From assembly GCF_046557915.1 (NCBI RefSeq), contig NZ_JBHEBG010000002.1, positions 1 to 64,000 on the forward strand: DNA of 64,000 nt. The letters run 5' to 3'. A program made the translations under genes and the position numbers. Below the pieces are notes generated by a model. The model was not told the DNA's origin. It saw only the letters and a list, made by a program, of their open reading frames with translations, and made no database searches. Positions 10,601 to 18,302 of the stretch are shown here, piece by piece (the stretch's first letter is position 1; each line of letters starts with the position of its first letter). The DNA comes from JBHEBG01 sp046557915 (GTDB lineage: Bacteria; Bacteroidota; Bacteroidia; Flavobacteriales; Flavobacteriaceae).

Positions 10601-10662
10601 CCTAAGGCTAAAAAGAGAAGGGAGAATAGTAGGTTAAGTTTTTTTTGGGGCATGGCCAACAT
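7657..10662 (-). CDS. Large T9SS type B (gliding-motility C-terminal) repeat protein
   Basis: About 1000 aa. A signal peptide (KKLNLLFSLLFLALGQILTAQ) is followed by an N-terminal beta-rich region to about residue 200. Alternating repeats of about 85 residues follow, with motifs NLYACDEGNGYAHFDVSS and PLPNPYTN. The C-terminal CHU_C/T9SS type B domain contains FFTPNNDGVNDHWQI and ends in the KR of NHFTLKR. Such proteins are exported by T9SS and often act as adhesins. Starts are possible at 10662 or 10653 (ATG) or at a TTG at 10677; I chose 10662. The middle is visibly richer in GC than neighbouring genes. Confidence 0.85.
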   Translation of the reverse strand: MLAMPQKKLNLLFSLLFLALGQILTAQVTLTHNVGDIVPSELFSCSPSYMGRIFTLQDFGIAEDEEFVINSAEIAYQIRVEMELGAWVAFYVYAIDDNFPTSFYQATLLGNSQLVQLETSPTNNGLTPLKMLTVNFNNPVTVPPNTTRILVEVEERLTPNSFYLASTEDETDSSWFRGGCPPYTHNTTDNYGYPDTHFYLKVFGNNRIPSGCSDYPLSYDQNTCDIDGDGIGQFDSTYWGNALRWAGEISYFDAQGSPLPSPLPNPYTNTTPFREVISVRATDPLTGNCLEMKRVLTTYDPPIDIEQPPNLYACDEGNGYAHFDVSSIETQIIGSQTGINTSYLNISYMDADGQELIGFPSTSYRNQNPYSQTVYVRVTFDEPFRPLCPQETTFDLVVRPGPQARPLNDLVIRDDDGDGFAEFDTSGVESAVVGSQTGMQVSYFDAQESPLPYPLPNPYTNMVPHLEIITVRVTDPITDCFTETPLTLRVSNTPVVTRPPNLYTCDEGNGYAHFDVSSIEAQIIGSQTGLNVSYLDANGQELTNFPSASYRNQNPYSQTVTARVTDENNPIFQTEVTFTLNVNLPPVVHALPDLIVCGDDGFAEFDTSGIEGTVVGNRTGLEVSYFNAQEAPLPYPLPNPYTNTVRHLEIITVRVTDPLTDCYAETPLTLQVSGTPHAGRLPDLYACDEGNGYAHFDVSSIEAQIIGSQTGLNVSYLDADGQELTGFPAASYKNQNPHSQTITIRVADSNNPNCYSETSFDLVVIRPPTTDLQQTYYLCELQPSMTVSASPGADFWTWITDYGTVLSESSEVVLTEEGYYTLVMGSTQYGVSCESSTSFRLVHTPSPTIQQVNTGEDFSDDNYIEILASGSEELEYSIDGERYQDHNVFRDLPGGIYTVHIRDRQGCGENSKEVVLLDYPKFFTPNNDGVNDHWQIKAIKDFPDAVIHIFDRYGKQLGQIRSNDTGWDGTFGGSPMPSSDYWFQLNLGNGREYRNHFTLKR

Positions 10663-10789
10663 AGTTTTAAAGGACAAAGCGTTCTATCCGGATCTGGTAT
10701 CTTTCAGAAGTACATCTTATGAAGACTGCTTAAATAAGGAATAAAACTATTGTATAATGCCGTCGGAAGTTTATTCCATTACATAATCG

Positions 10790-11170
10790 GATGGTTTCAT
10801 TTGTTTATCGGTATAGATTTCCTTGGTACGAATTTCTTAATGACCAAAGCGTTTTGGAACTGGGTATATATCTGCTCCGTTTTACAATTAAGAGAGCCGC
10901 ATTGGTATGTTATATTATGAAAAGTTATATGCTTGTTAATTTCAGCTTTCATGCACACCATAGAATTTCAGGGTTGTATAGGGTATCGAATTTTCGCAGA
11001 TGTTTTTTAACCCATTTTTATCTATACCTTAATCATTGTAGGATTAAAAAATAAAGTGGATTTTCCGGTTTTTAGTTTTTCTGCTTTAGATTTATTTTCC
11101 GATACAAATATAACTTAGGTTAATTCAATAAGTTATGACTCTAGAATACAAATAGGGTGCAGAAAGTACC
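10790..11170 (-). pseudogene. Decayed tyrosine integrase (5' and 3' ends only) with upstream flank
   Basis: On the minus strand this DNA aligns by eye with the intact integrase at 34263-35396. Bases about 10790-10970 match its 3' part, the region of the LGHRE and H-x-x-R motifs. Bases about 10975-11100 match its first 40 codons (tcgaattttcg.agatg.tttttaacccc; gattttccg; tctgcttta). About 770 bases between the two are missing. The homology seems to continue upstream to about 11170 (gggtgcagaaa versus the intact copy's aggtgtaaaaa). The frame is broken and the start codon lost, so it cannot encode an enzyme. It marks an old integration event. Confidence 0.7.
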
Positions 11171-11202
11171 TAAACCTTTTTATTAAAAAAGTAGGATTGT
11201 TA

Positions 11203-11898
11203 TTAATCAACCTTGAACCAAAATACTTCAGATTCGGAAGTATTGTTGGCTTCATCAGTGGTTTTAATCATCCAATAGTATGTATTTCCGGTTACCACCG
11301 CAACGTCAGTGCTAGAATTGGTGATTTGATCTAAACTATTCATTGGGGGGTTATCAGTTCCAAAATATACTTCGTAACCTATTATGTCATTATCCACATC
11401 ACTACCGGACCATTCAAGGGAAACACTTGTTGTATTGGCATCCAAATTGTTTCCTATTGTCGGTTGAACAACGTCAGCGGGAAAGGGAGCATAATTGATC
11501 ACTCCATCTCCCGAATTGTAAAACCTCCAAACTTCACTTTCTGCTATTTTATCGCTTGTAGTGGATTTAGAAATTACTTTCCATCGGTAGGCAGTAGCTT
11601 TTTTAATGGTAATATCTGCTTCATTAATGTTTGATTCAACCTTGATTTCTGCTTCAGAATCCAATTCTTTCAAGATGACTTCGTAGCTGTCTGTATTTTC
11701 AGAGGTATTCCATTGAAAGTTTACAGTACTTCTTTCGTTGTCCACCGCAATACCGGTATTACATTCCTTATCGTTTTCAGGAAATAGAAGCGTAGTGGCC
11801 GTAGGACCTAAAGGCTCGTCGATGGGTTCAATAGAATTGGAACAAGCCAATATGGTTAAGAAAGTAAAATACAATATAATGTTTTGCTTAATTTGCAT
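11203..11898 (-). CDS. Lipoprotein with two fibronectin-III-like domains
   Basis: The product has 231 aa. The N-terminus is a lipoprotein signal (LYFTFLTILAC, Cys near 19). Two beta-sandwich-like segments follow, each with a WxW/Y pattern: VNFQWNTSENTDSYEV and VSLEWSGSDVDNDIIGYEVYF, ending YYWMIKTTDEANNTSES. This pattern is typical of fibronectin type III-like domains in Bacteroidota surface proteins. Its start lies 7 bases after the stop of the giant gene at 11906, in the same direction, so the two are probably cotranscribed. It may be a surface partner of that protein; the function is unknown. Confidence 0.7.
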   Translation of the reverse strand: MQIKQNIILYFTFLTILACSNSIEPIDEPLGPTATTLLFPENDKECNTGIAVDNERSTVNFQWNTSENTDSYEVILKELDSEAEIKVESNINEADITIKKATAYRWKVISKSTTSDKIAESEVWRFYNSGDGVINYAPFPADVVQPTIGNNLDANTTSVSLEWSGSDVDNDIIGYEVYFGTDNPPMNSLDQITNSSTDVAVVTGNTYYWMIKTTDEANNTSESEVFWFKVD

Positions 11899-11905
11899 GC
11901 CCTGT

Positions 11906-14900
11906 TTATTTTATAATTACCTTTTGACTATTGATGGTTGTACCCTTTCTTATTTTCAGAATATAAACTCCCGAAGGAATATTGCTCACATCCAATTTCA
12001 AATGGAGTTGTCTGCTATCATAGCTTTTTTGCAACAGTTGCCTTCCATCTGATGAGTAAAGAGTAAGTATGGTATTTTCCATTGTCGATTCTGTCAATGA
12101 AATTGTAAATTCTCCATTAGATAACGGGTTTGGATAGACGGATACGTTGTTGCCTAACAAAATACTCTCTTCATAAGCACCTTGACAGTCTTTATCTGTT
12201 TTAACCGATAATACATTAGACTTGCTGTTGAGCGGCAAAGTGATTTCACTTTGTGAAGTATTTTGTACTTCACCATTGAGTGCAATGACATAGCTGTTCC
12301 CTCCTTTTAATTTTAGTGTCACAGCTTTACCTGAAGGGTCAACATTGGAATCAACAAACAATGGTTCGGGTTCAGTAATTTGTAATGAGAAACACTTCTC
12401 AAAATCGGGTTCGTTGGCAACTGTGATACAGAGCATATAATCAGCAGCTTCCAAATGTGGGAATGTTAAACTTTCCTGAAAGGATTGATTGTCAATTATA
12501 TTGCCATTGGATGATAGTGTTGCCGTGTAATTTAAGTTTTCAACAGCAGTGATAAAAATACTTCCATTGTTGCTTTCGGCGCAAGATTCTCCAACGGTTT
12601 GAACAGAAAAGTTGGTGACTGGTAGAGTGAATATCTCACAACCGGTACTATCTACAGTACTTCTTAAAGGTGTTTCAGGGCACGGATCATCGGTATTTAA
12701 AACATCATCACCATCTATATCTTCATCACAAGTATCAATAATTCCATCATTGTCAAAATCGGGTCCTATTGCCGATTCAATCAAAACTTGTTCTATTTGT
12801 AGACATCCATTGTTATCCCTAACAAAAACATCATAAATTCCAATTCCTAAATTATTAAACACATTACTAGAAAAATAGTTTACATCGTCTAAACTATATT
12901 CATAGGGTAAAGTACCTCCCAAAACATTTATATGCATACTTGCGTCGTTGGCATTAGGACAAGAAGCTGACTCTACGGTAATGGATGAAATGGATACTTG
13001 GATCAAACCATTAAGAGTTACCAGGGATGAAATTTCACAGCCCACCGCATCATATGCTTTTACGGTATGTTGTCCGGAGGTCAAGTTTTCAAATAGGTTG
13101 GTACTGACCAGAGCCCCATCATTGATTTGATATTGATAAGGAGGTACCCCTCCTGTAGCATTGACTTCGATAGAACCATCCTGGATACCGTAACATGTTG
13201 CTTCGTTTAAATTGATACTTAAAATTTCGAACTCAATAGCTGGTTCTATAATGTCTACAGCCAACAATGAACTACAACCATTGGCATCTCTTACATCAAC
13301 AGTGTAGTTGGCAGGAGGTAGATTTTCGAAAAGATTTGAATCTCCATATCCATTTCCATTTATCTGATATTGATATGGTGGCGTGCCGCCCGTTACCAGT
13401 ACTTCAATGGCCCCATCCTTACAACCGATAGCAGTTATATTAGCCTGCAAAACAAGTCCTATAGGTTCCAAAATATCAATTAGGGCACTTTGTACCTGAT
13501 TAGAATTTGCATCGGTAGCGTTGACATAGTAACTTCCCGCAGGAAGGTTTTCAAAAACATTATCTGTTCCATTTGAAATTAAAACGTTGTTAGAACCATC
13601 ATAAATAGCATAGCTAAATGGCGCTATCCCTCCTTCTACCGTAATTTGGATAGTTCCATCGTTTGTGCCTGAACAGGTGATATCAGTGGTGTCTGTAGTT
13701 AATGTAAGAACGGTCTCCTCTACAATTTCAGTAACCACTTCATTGGTTATTATTGGTAAATTGAAATCGAAATAAATAGCAGCTTTTGCTTTAATTTGAT
13801 CCCCAATGGAAATATCATTTTTAGGCTTTATCTTATACGATATGTAACCATGTGAATTGGGTTCATCTTGACCTTCGCTAGGGAGGTGTATGTTTTCAAA
13901 AGTGAAACGTAATTCGTTTCCGTTAATTAATTGCACTTCATTATCATGGCTGGTTTCAACTATTTTTAGAGTGGACCAATCCAAATTTTCATTTAGCACA
14001 GTATTCACTTTTACATTTATCGCATCTGCTGTTCCTGTATTTTGAAATCGTATTAAATAATGCAGATAATTCTTGGCGTCATCTATCTCAACTATACTTC
14101 CTTCCAATACAGAAATATCATTTGGATCGTAAGATCCTATAATAATTTGGTTCAATGTAAATGAATTATCATCAGATGTGTTATCTCCGTTCACTGGGTT
14201 GATGGTCGCTTCAAAATGGGAAATTTCATTAATATTTACTATGGGTGGGGCATAAACATTGAATACCAGGTCAATGGTTCTGGTTTCCATAGGATTTAAA
14301 CCTGCATAATCGAAAGTCAAGGTGTTGCCTGATTGATTGGATGTGGTTTGACTAGAGCTTAAAAAGTTTAACTTGCTGTCATCGTAATTTAAAACCACTG
14401 TACCGTTGAGCCTGGTTGAACCAACATTGGTATATACAATTTGATAGCTTGCATCAAAACCGGGTCTAGCTTCGCTTTTTGGTAGAAGTGTAATATTTAC
14501 ATCGTTCACCGTATTATTTTCAGATAAACAAAAATCTGCAGTAAAACTGTTATTGTCGCTTACAAAATTAGTTGAATGAGTAGTTGGGGAAGTTCCATAA
14601 TAGGAAGGTAAATCCCCGGAGAGTTTTATTTCAAAGTCTCCTTGGTTAGTAGGTAAGGAATAACTGCCATCTTCTTTGGTAAAGGTTGCGAAATCAGATA
14701 TTCCATTGTTGGCGACAACCATTATCCCTGGGAAGGCCAAATCTGTTGTAGTACAACCATTGGCATCTAAATCCAAACGAACCGAACCCGTAATGGAATT
14801 CCCTAACTTTCCTAAATTTCGGTACCACGATATTTTGGTCTCAAATGATGAAAGAACTACGTGTGATGCGGACAAAATATCCGTATTTCCATCATTATCC

Positions 14901-17047
14901 ATATCCGCAACATCTATTGCCCAAATGTAAAATTGTGAATTAGAGCTTGTTGCTATTGTTTGTGGTTCACTGAAGCTTCCTTGACCATCAGTATTTTCAA
15001 GCCATGCAATTTCATTCCCAAATTTTGAGGCACCTACAATATCAATATCACCATCATTATCAGCATCAAAAGGATATACCATAGTTGCTCCACCATTAAA
15101 ATTTTCAGTAATGGTAATGGGAAGGGTAAAATTTCCTGCACCATCTGTATTTTCTGACCAAACAATTTTACCTCCTGCACCAATAATGTCCATATCACCA
15201 TCACCATCTATGTCTGCGGCCTGTGCCGAACTAACACCGTCAATTCTTGCTGCTGAAGAATTCACTAAAAGTTCCCTTGAAAAAGTTCCAAGGCCATCCG
15301 TGTTATTATACCAATTAATATAATCCCGTTGGCTCATTGCACATACTAAGTCCATATCTCCGTCACCATCAAAGTCAGCTGAATACACATTTTTAGCCCC
15401 ATCTGCAGCTGAAGAAGAGTCTATATCATTGGTTTGACCAAATGTTCCATTTCCATCTGTGTTTTCAAACCAGGCGATTTCGTCCCGGACCTCCGAGCTA
15501 TAGGCAATATCTATATCTCCATCCCCATCAATATCTACTGGATGTACTGAAGAAATTTCATCTGCATACCCTTGGCTAACTATCTCATTTCCATAATTGC
15601 CCAAGCCATCTATATTTTCATACCAAGCGATATGTCTTTGGTCTTTTGATGAAGTAACTATGTCCATATCACCATCGCCGTCAATATCAGCTACAGAAAC
15701 GGTCTTTAATCTTACCAACCCTTGACTGACCACAATTGGAGGAGAAAAGCCTTTTTGGTTGCTCAATTGTTTTTGCCAATATATTGTACCATCCCAAATA
15801 CTACTTTTATCAGTAGCTGCAACAATGTCCTTTAAACCATCCCCATCTACGTCAACCGCTTGCACATCAAATGCTTTAAATTCCTCAATAGCCAGAGTGC
15901 GGGGACTTCCAAATGTGCCTAAACCATCTATGTTTTGCTGCCATGCAATTCGCATGTCATGTGTCGAAGCAGATAGAATGTCAATATCTCCATCCTGGTC
16001 AAAGTCTGCAGCATGAAGAAATTTTGATGACCATGAGTTTGAAGAGATTAATTTCTGGGTTGAGAAAGTGCCATTGCCATCAAGGTTTTCCTGCCATACT
16101 ATCTCTGCAATTGAGCTTGAAATTATATCTAAATCTCCATCATCATCCAAATCTACTGGCATTACAGCATATGCTCCGTTTCCTGGGTCAACTTTTAAGA
16201 TTTCTTGAGGGCCAAACAACCCATTTCCATCAGTATTTTCATACCATGCTACTTTACTATCACTACGGGAGGTAGAAATAACATCCATGTCCATGTCTCC
16301 ATCTAAATCAGCAAACCTTACTTGTAGAGGTCGATCAACATCACTTGAAATAATTTGAGGTGCAGCAAACTGAGCATTGCCGTCGATATTTTCATGCCAA
16401 GCTATATAATCAGCACTTTCTGATGCAGAAAGAACATCCATATCGCCATCACCATCAATGTCAGCGGCACGAACAGAATTAATGGACCCTCCAGTATTAT
16501 CAATATTAATGGGAAAACCAAAATTGCCATTACCATCAAGGTTTTCATACCAATTTAGATAGTCACCGCTCCAAGAAGCGCATAAAACATCTAAATCTCC
16601 ATCGCCATCCAGGTCTGCTGTATAAATTTCTTTTGCACGACTTACACCTGCGATTTTTTTAAGAGTTCCAAAATTCCCTTGTCCATCAAGATTTTCGAAC
16701 CAAAGAATATCACCATATCTTCCTTCGGTAACTACGATGACATCTTGGTCACCATCGCCATCAATATCGGAAGCATGAACGTTTTCTGGGTTTATTGAAT
16801 CATCAGAAATCTCATACTTGCTACTAAATTGAAGCTCACCACCAATATTCTCAAACCACCCTACCGAGGAAGTTGAAAACAATACATCCAAATCGCCATC
16901 TCCATCAATGTCTACAGACTCAATACCAGTTGGCTGATAAAGTGAAAATTTGTTATTTTTAATGATTACATTTTCATCAAAACCAATTTGGGCAGATAGT
17001 GCTATGGTAAATGTTAGGTTAAGTGAAAGGAGTATTAATCTTTTCAT
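11906..17047 (-). CDS. Giant secreted protein: FG-GAP/VCBS repeats, DUF7619-like, SprB-like repeats, TSP3, T9SS type A
   Basis: 1713 aa starting with a signal peptide (MKRLILLSLNLTFTIALSAQ). About 15 repeats with Asp-rich calcium-loop motifs (DIDGDGDLDVL) fill residues 35-750 and suggest a VCBS/FG-GAP propeller-like region. Next is a carboxypeptidase-regulatory-like segment (SVRLDLDANGCTTTDLAFPG), then a region resembling DUF7619 (GSYDPNDISVLEG ... AAIYFDFNLPIITNEV). Four or five SprB-type repeats (GGTPPYQYQING), a TSP3-like Ca-binding stretch (DFDNDGIIDTCDED) and a T9SS type A domain (VYPNPLSNGEF) follow. I infer export by T9SS and an adhesive surface role. Confidence 0.85.
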   Translation of the reverse strand: MKRLILLSLNLTFTIALSAQIGFDENVIIKNNKFSLYQPTGIESVDIDGDGDLDVLFSTSSVGWFENIGGELQFSSKYEISDDSINPENVHASDIDGDGDQDVIVVTEGRYGDILWFENLDGQGNFGTLKKIAGVSRAKEIYTADLDGDGDLDVLCASWSGDYLNWYENLDGNGNFGFPINIDNTGGSINSVRAADIDGDGDMDVLSASESADYIAWHENIDGNAQFAAPQIISSDVDRPLQVRFADLDGDMDMDVISTSRSDSKVAWYENTDGNGLFGPQEILKVDPGNGAYAVMPVDLDDDGDLDIISSSIAEIVWQENLDGNGTFSTQKLISSNSWSSKFLHAADFDQDGDIDILSASTHDMRIAWQQNIDGLGTFGSPRTLAIEEFKAFDVQAVDVDGDGLKDIVAATDKSSIWDGTIYWQKQLSNQKGFSPPIVVSQGLVRLKTVSVADIDGDGDMDIVTSSKDQRHIAWYENIDGLGNYGNEIVSQGYADEISSVHPVDIDGDGDIDIAYSSEVRDEIAWFENTDGNGTFGQTNDIDSSSAADGAKNVYSADFDGDGDMDLVCAMSQRDYINWYNNTDGLGTFSRELLVNSSAARIDGVSSAQAADIDGDGDMDIIGAGGKIVWSENTDGAGNFTLPITITENFNGGATMVYPFDADNDGDIDIVGASKFGNEIAWLENTDGQGSFSEPQTIATSSNSQFYIWAIDVADMDNDGNTDILSASHVVLSSFETKISWYRNLGKLGNSITGSVRLDLDANGCTTTDLAFPGIMVVANNGISDFATFTKEDGSYSLPTNQGDFEIKLSGDLPSYYGTSPTTHSTNFVSDNNSFTADFCLSENNTVNDVNITLLPKSEARPGFDASYQIVYTNVGSTRLNGTVVLNYDDSKLNFLSSSQTTSNQSGNTLTFDYAGLNPMETRTIDLVFNVYAPPIVNINEISHFEATINPVNGDNTSDDNSFTLNQIIIGSYDPNDISVLEGSIVEIDDAKNYLHYLIRFQNTGTADAINVKVNTVLNENLDWSTLKIVETSHDNEVQLINGNELRFTFENIHLPSEGQDEPNSHGYISYKIKPKNDISIGDQIKAKAAIYFDFNLPIITNEVVTEIVEETVLTLTTDTTDITCSGTNDGTIQITVEGGIAPFSYAIYDGSNNVLISNGTDNVFENLPAGSYYVNATDANSNQVQSALIDILEPIGLVLQANITAIGCKDGAIEVLVTGGTPPYQYQINGNGYGDSNLFENLPPANYTVDVRDANGCSSLLAVDIIEPAIEFEILSINLNEATCYGIQDGSIEVNATGGVPPYQYQINDGALVSTNLFENLTSGQHTVKAYDAVGCEISSLVTLNGLIQVSISSITVESASCPNANDASMHINVLGGTLPYEYSLDDVNYFSSNVFNNLGIGIYDVFVRDNNGCLQIEQVLIESAIGPDFDNDGIIDTCDEDIDGDDVLNTDDPCPETPLRSTVDSTGCEIFTLPVTNFSVQTVGESCAESNNGSIFITAVENLNYTATLSSNGNIIDNQSFQESLTFPHLEAADYMLCITVANEPDFEKCFSLQITEPEPLFVDSNVDPSGKAVTLKLKGGNSYVIALNGEVQNTSQSEITLPLNSKSNVLSVKTDKDCQGAYEESILLGNNVSVYPNPLSNGEFTISLTESTMENTILTLYSSDGRQLLQKSYDSRQLHLKLDVSNIPSGVYILKIRKGTTINSQKVIIK

Positions 17048-17561
17048 AGGTTAGGTTTGTTTGGGTCATCTAGCTAACGAAAATGCTAAAATTTTATTTA
17101 TTTTTTTCGATGAAGCGTTGATTATAAACGACTTTAATCAGGTAATAGCATGATGCGATGTTCTCAATAACGGTTAGAATAGCATTAGATAAATGTATGA
17201 TTTTTAGTTGTCAAACAATCGAAATCAAATATTTGCTTCGATGTAGAAATTAACTTTAATTGAAAATCAATATATTACGACTTTCGGGTACAAATTATGG
17301 CTTAAATATTGTGGGGTACAAATTTGTACCTAATAAAGATATAGTAACACAGAATAAATACTAAGAGAAAAGTTTAAAATTCTTTTAAATAGAAGGTTTA
17401 TTGGTTGTTTCGTGAGTTTTTCCAATAGTTTGTTTTGCAGTAATTACTTTCCTATACAGTATCTTTTTATCCCCGTAAACATTGGGGTAGGAGCGTTCGA
17501 GGTGGAAAATAGGTGAACACTTTTGCTTTCTTTTGTTAGGTTGATGCTTTCCATGCTGTTT
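17048..17561. other. Intergenic region, putative left flank of the mobile element
   Basis: 514 AT-rich bases between the giant T9SS gene and higA. The only structure I see is a perfect palindrome at 17315-17330, a half-copy at 17286 and a weak hairpin near 17471. The left end of the element may lie here, but no clear copy of the mnmE-side sequence is present. Confidence 0.4.
17315..17330. promoter_or_regulatory. Perfect 16-bp palindrome, possible operator
   Basis: GGTACAAATTTGTACC is its own reverse complement. A related half-site, GGGTACAAATT, lies 29 bases upstream at about 17286. The location is about 270 bases upstream of the giant gene's start. A dimeric regulator site is plausible, but its regulator is unknown. 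Confidence 0.35.
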
Positions 17562-17924
17562 TTATTGAAGAATAATATCGCTATCGATATTCAATTTTTG
17601 ATGCAAAGCTTTGGCAACATTCAAAGTGATTTCCCTTTTTCCGTTTAAATAATCGCTGATTCTTGAAGCACTTGTATCTAATAGTGCTGCTAAATCTTTT
17701 CGTTTCAGACCCATCTCGAACATACGTAGCTCAATCATTTCCTGTAAGGTTGGTAAACCGATAGGGAAATGTATTTCTTCATACTGCTCAATAATATCGG
17801 TAATCTCAAGAAATTCTTTTGCTAAAGGGTCATCAGTTGGGGTATTATCATCCACGACATCTATCAACTCTTCTAAGCGAAGATTCGCTTTTACATATGC
17901 TGCATGTGTTATTAATTTTCCCAT
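17562..17924 (-). CDS. higA: HigA-type antitoxin (XRE helix-turn-helix)
   Basis: 120 aa. Residues about 60-115 form an XRE helix-turn-helix (LPTLQEMIELRMFEMGLK, then LAALLDTSASRISDYLNGKR). The N-terminal half is acidic, as usual for HigA antitoxins that bind HigB. It starts 4 bases after the toxin gene and both are read leftwards, so the order is toxin first, as in typical higBA. It probably neutralises HigB and represses the operon. It is the outermost gene on this side of the mobile element, which fits a role in maintaining the element. Confidence 0.85.
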   Translation of the reverse strand: MGKLITHAAYVKANLRLEELIDVVDDNTPTDDPLAKEFLEITDIIEQYEEIHFPIGLPTLQEMIELRMFEMGLKRKDLAALLDTSASRISDYLNGKREITLNVAKALHQKLNIDSDIILQ

Positions 17925-17928
17925 AATT

Positions 17929-18225
17929 TTATAACTTATCTATATTCTTTATTCTGTCGTAATCCCGGTGATTGCCTACCCATCGAATCAATACTTTCTT
18001 AAACTTAAATCGTACTATGGCAACAACTCGGTAATGATTTCCCTTGATGTTAAAAACGAACCTGCCATTTCCAACGCTGTCAGCTGAATTGAAAGTATTC
18101 TTTAAATCGCCAAAACTATCCCATTCAGCTTTATTCGCTTTTTTATACCAATCTTGCAAAGCAACTTTAGCATTGGTTTCTTTCGAAAAATACTCCCTTA
18201 GCTTTTTAAATGAAATGACATGCAC
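17929..18225 (-). CDS. higB: HigB-type mRNA interferase toxin
   Basis: 98 aa, the usual size for HigB toxins. The N-terminus MHVISFKKLREYF, the central GRFVFNIKGNHYRVVA and the C-terminal WVGNHRDYDRI are family hallmarks. HigB cleaves mRNA on the ribosome when free of HigA. The start is GTG at 18225; no upstream in-frame ATG fits. It forms a two-gene unit with higA downstream. Confidence 0.87.
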   Translation of the reverse strand: MHVISFKKLREYFSKETNAKVALQDWYKKANKAEWDSFGDLKNTFNSADSVGNGRFVFNIKGNHYRVVAIVRFKFKKVLIRWVGNHRDYDRIKNIDKL

Positions 18226-18302
18226 TTGATAGGATGTTTATTTAGAACGTAAAGATACACTAAAAATTACATATTTGATAATTTAATTACATTTTATATT
18301 AT

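Noticed and set aside
10791..11054. 87-codon plus-strand open frame
   Set aside because: It is antisense to the decayed integrase relic.
17471..17487. Short CCCC/GGGG hairpin
   Set aside because: Only four pairs; too weak for a terminator.
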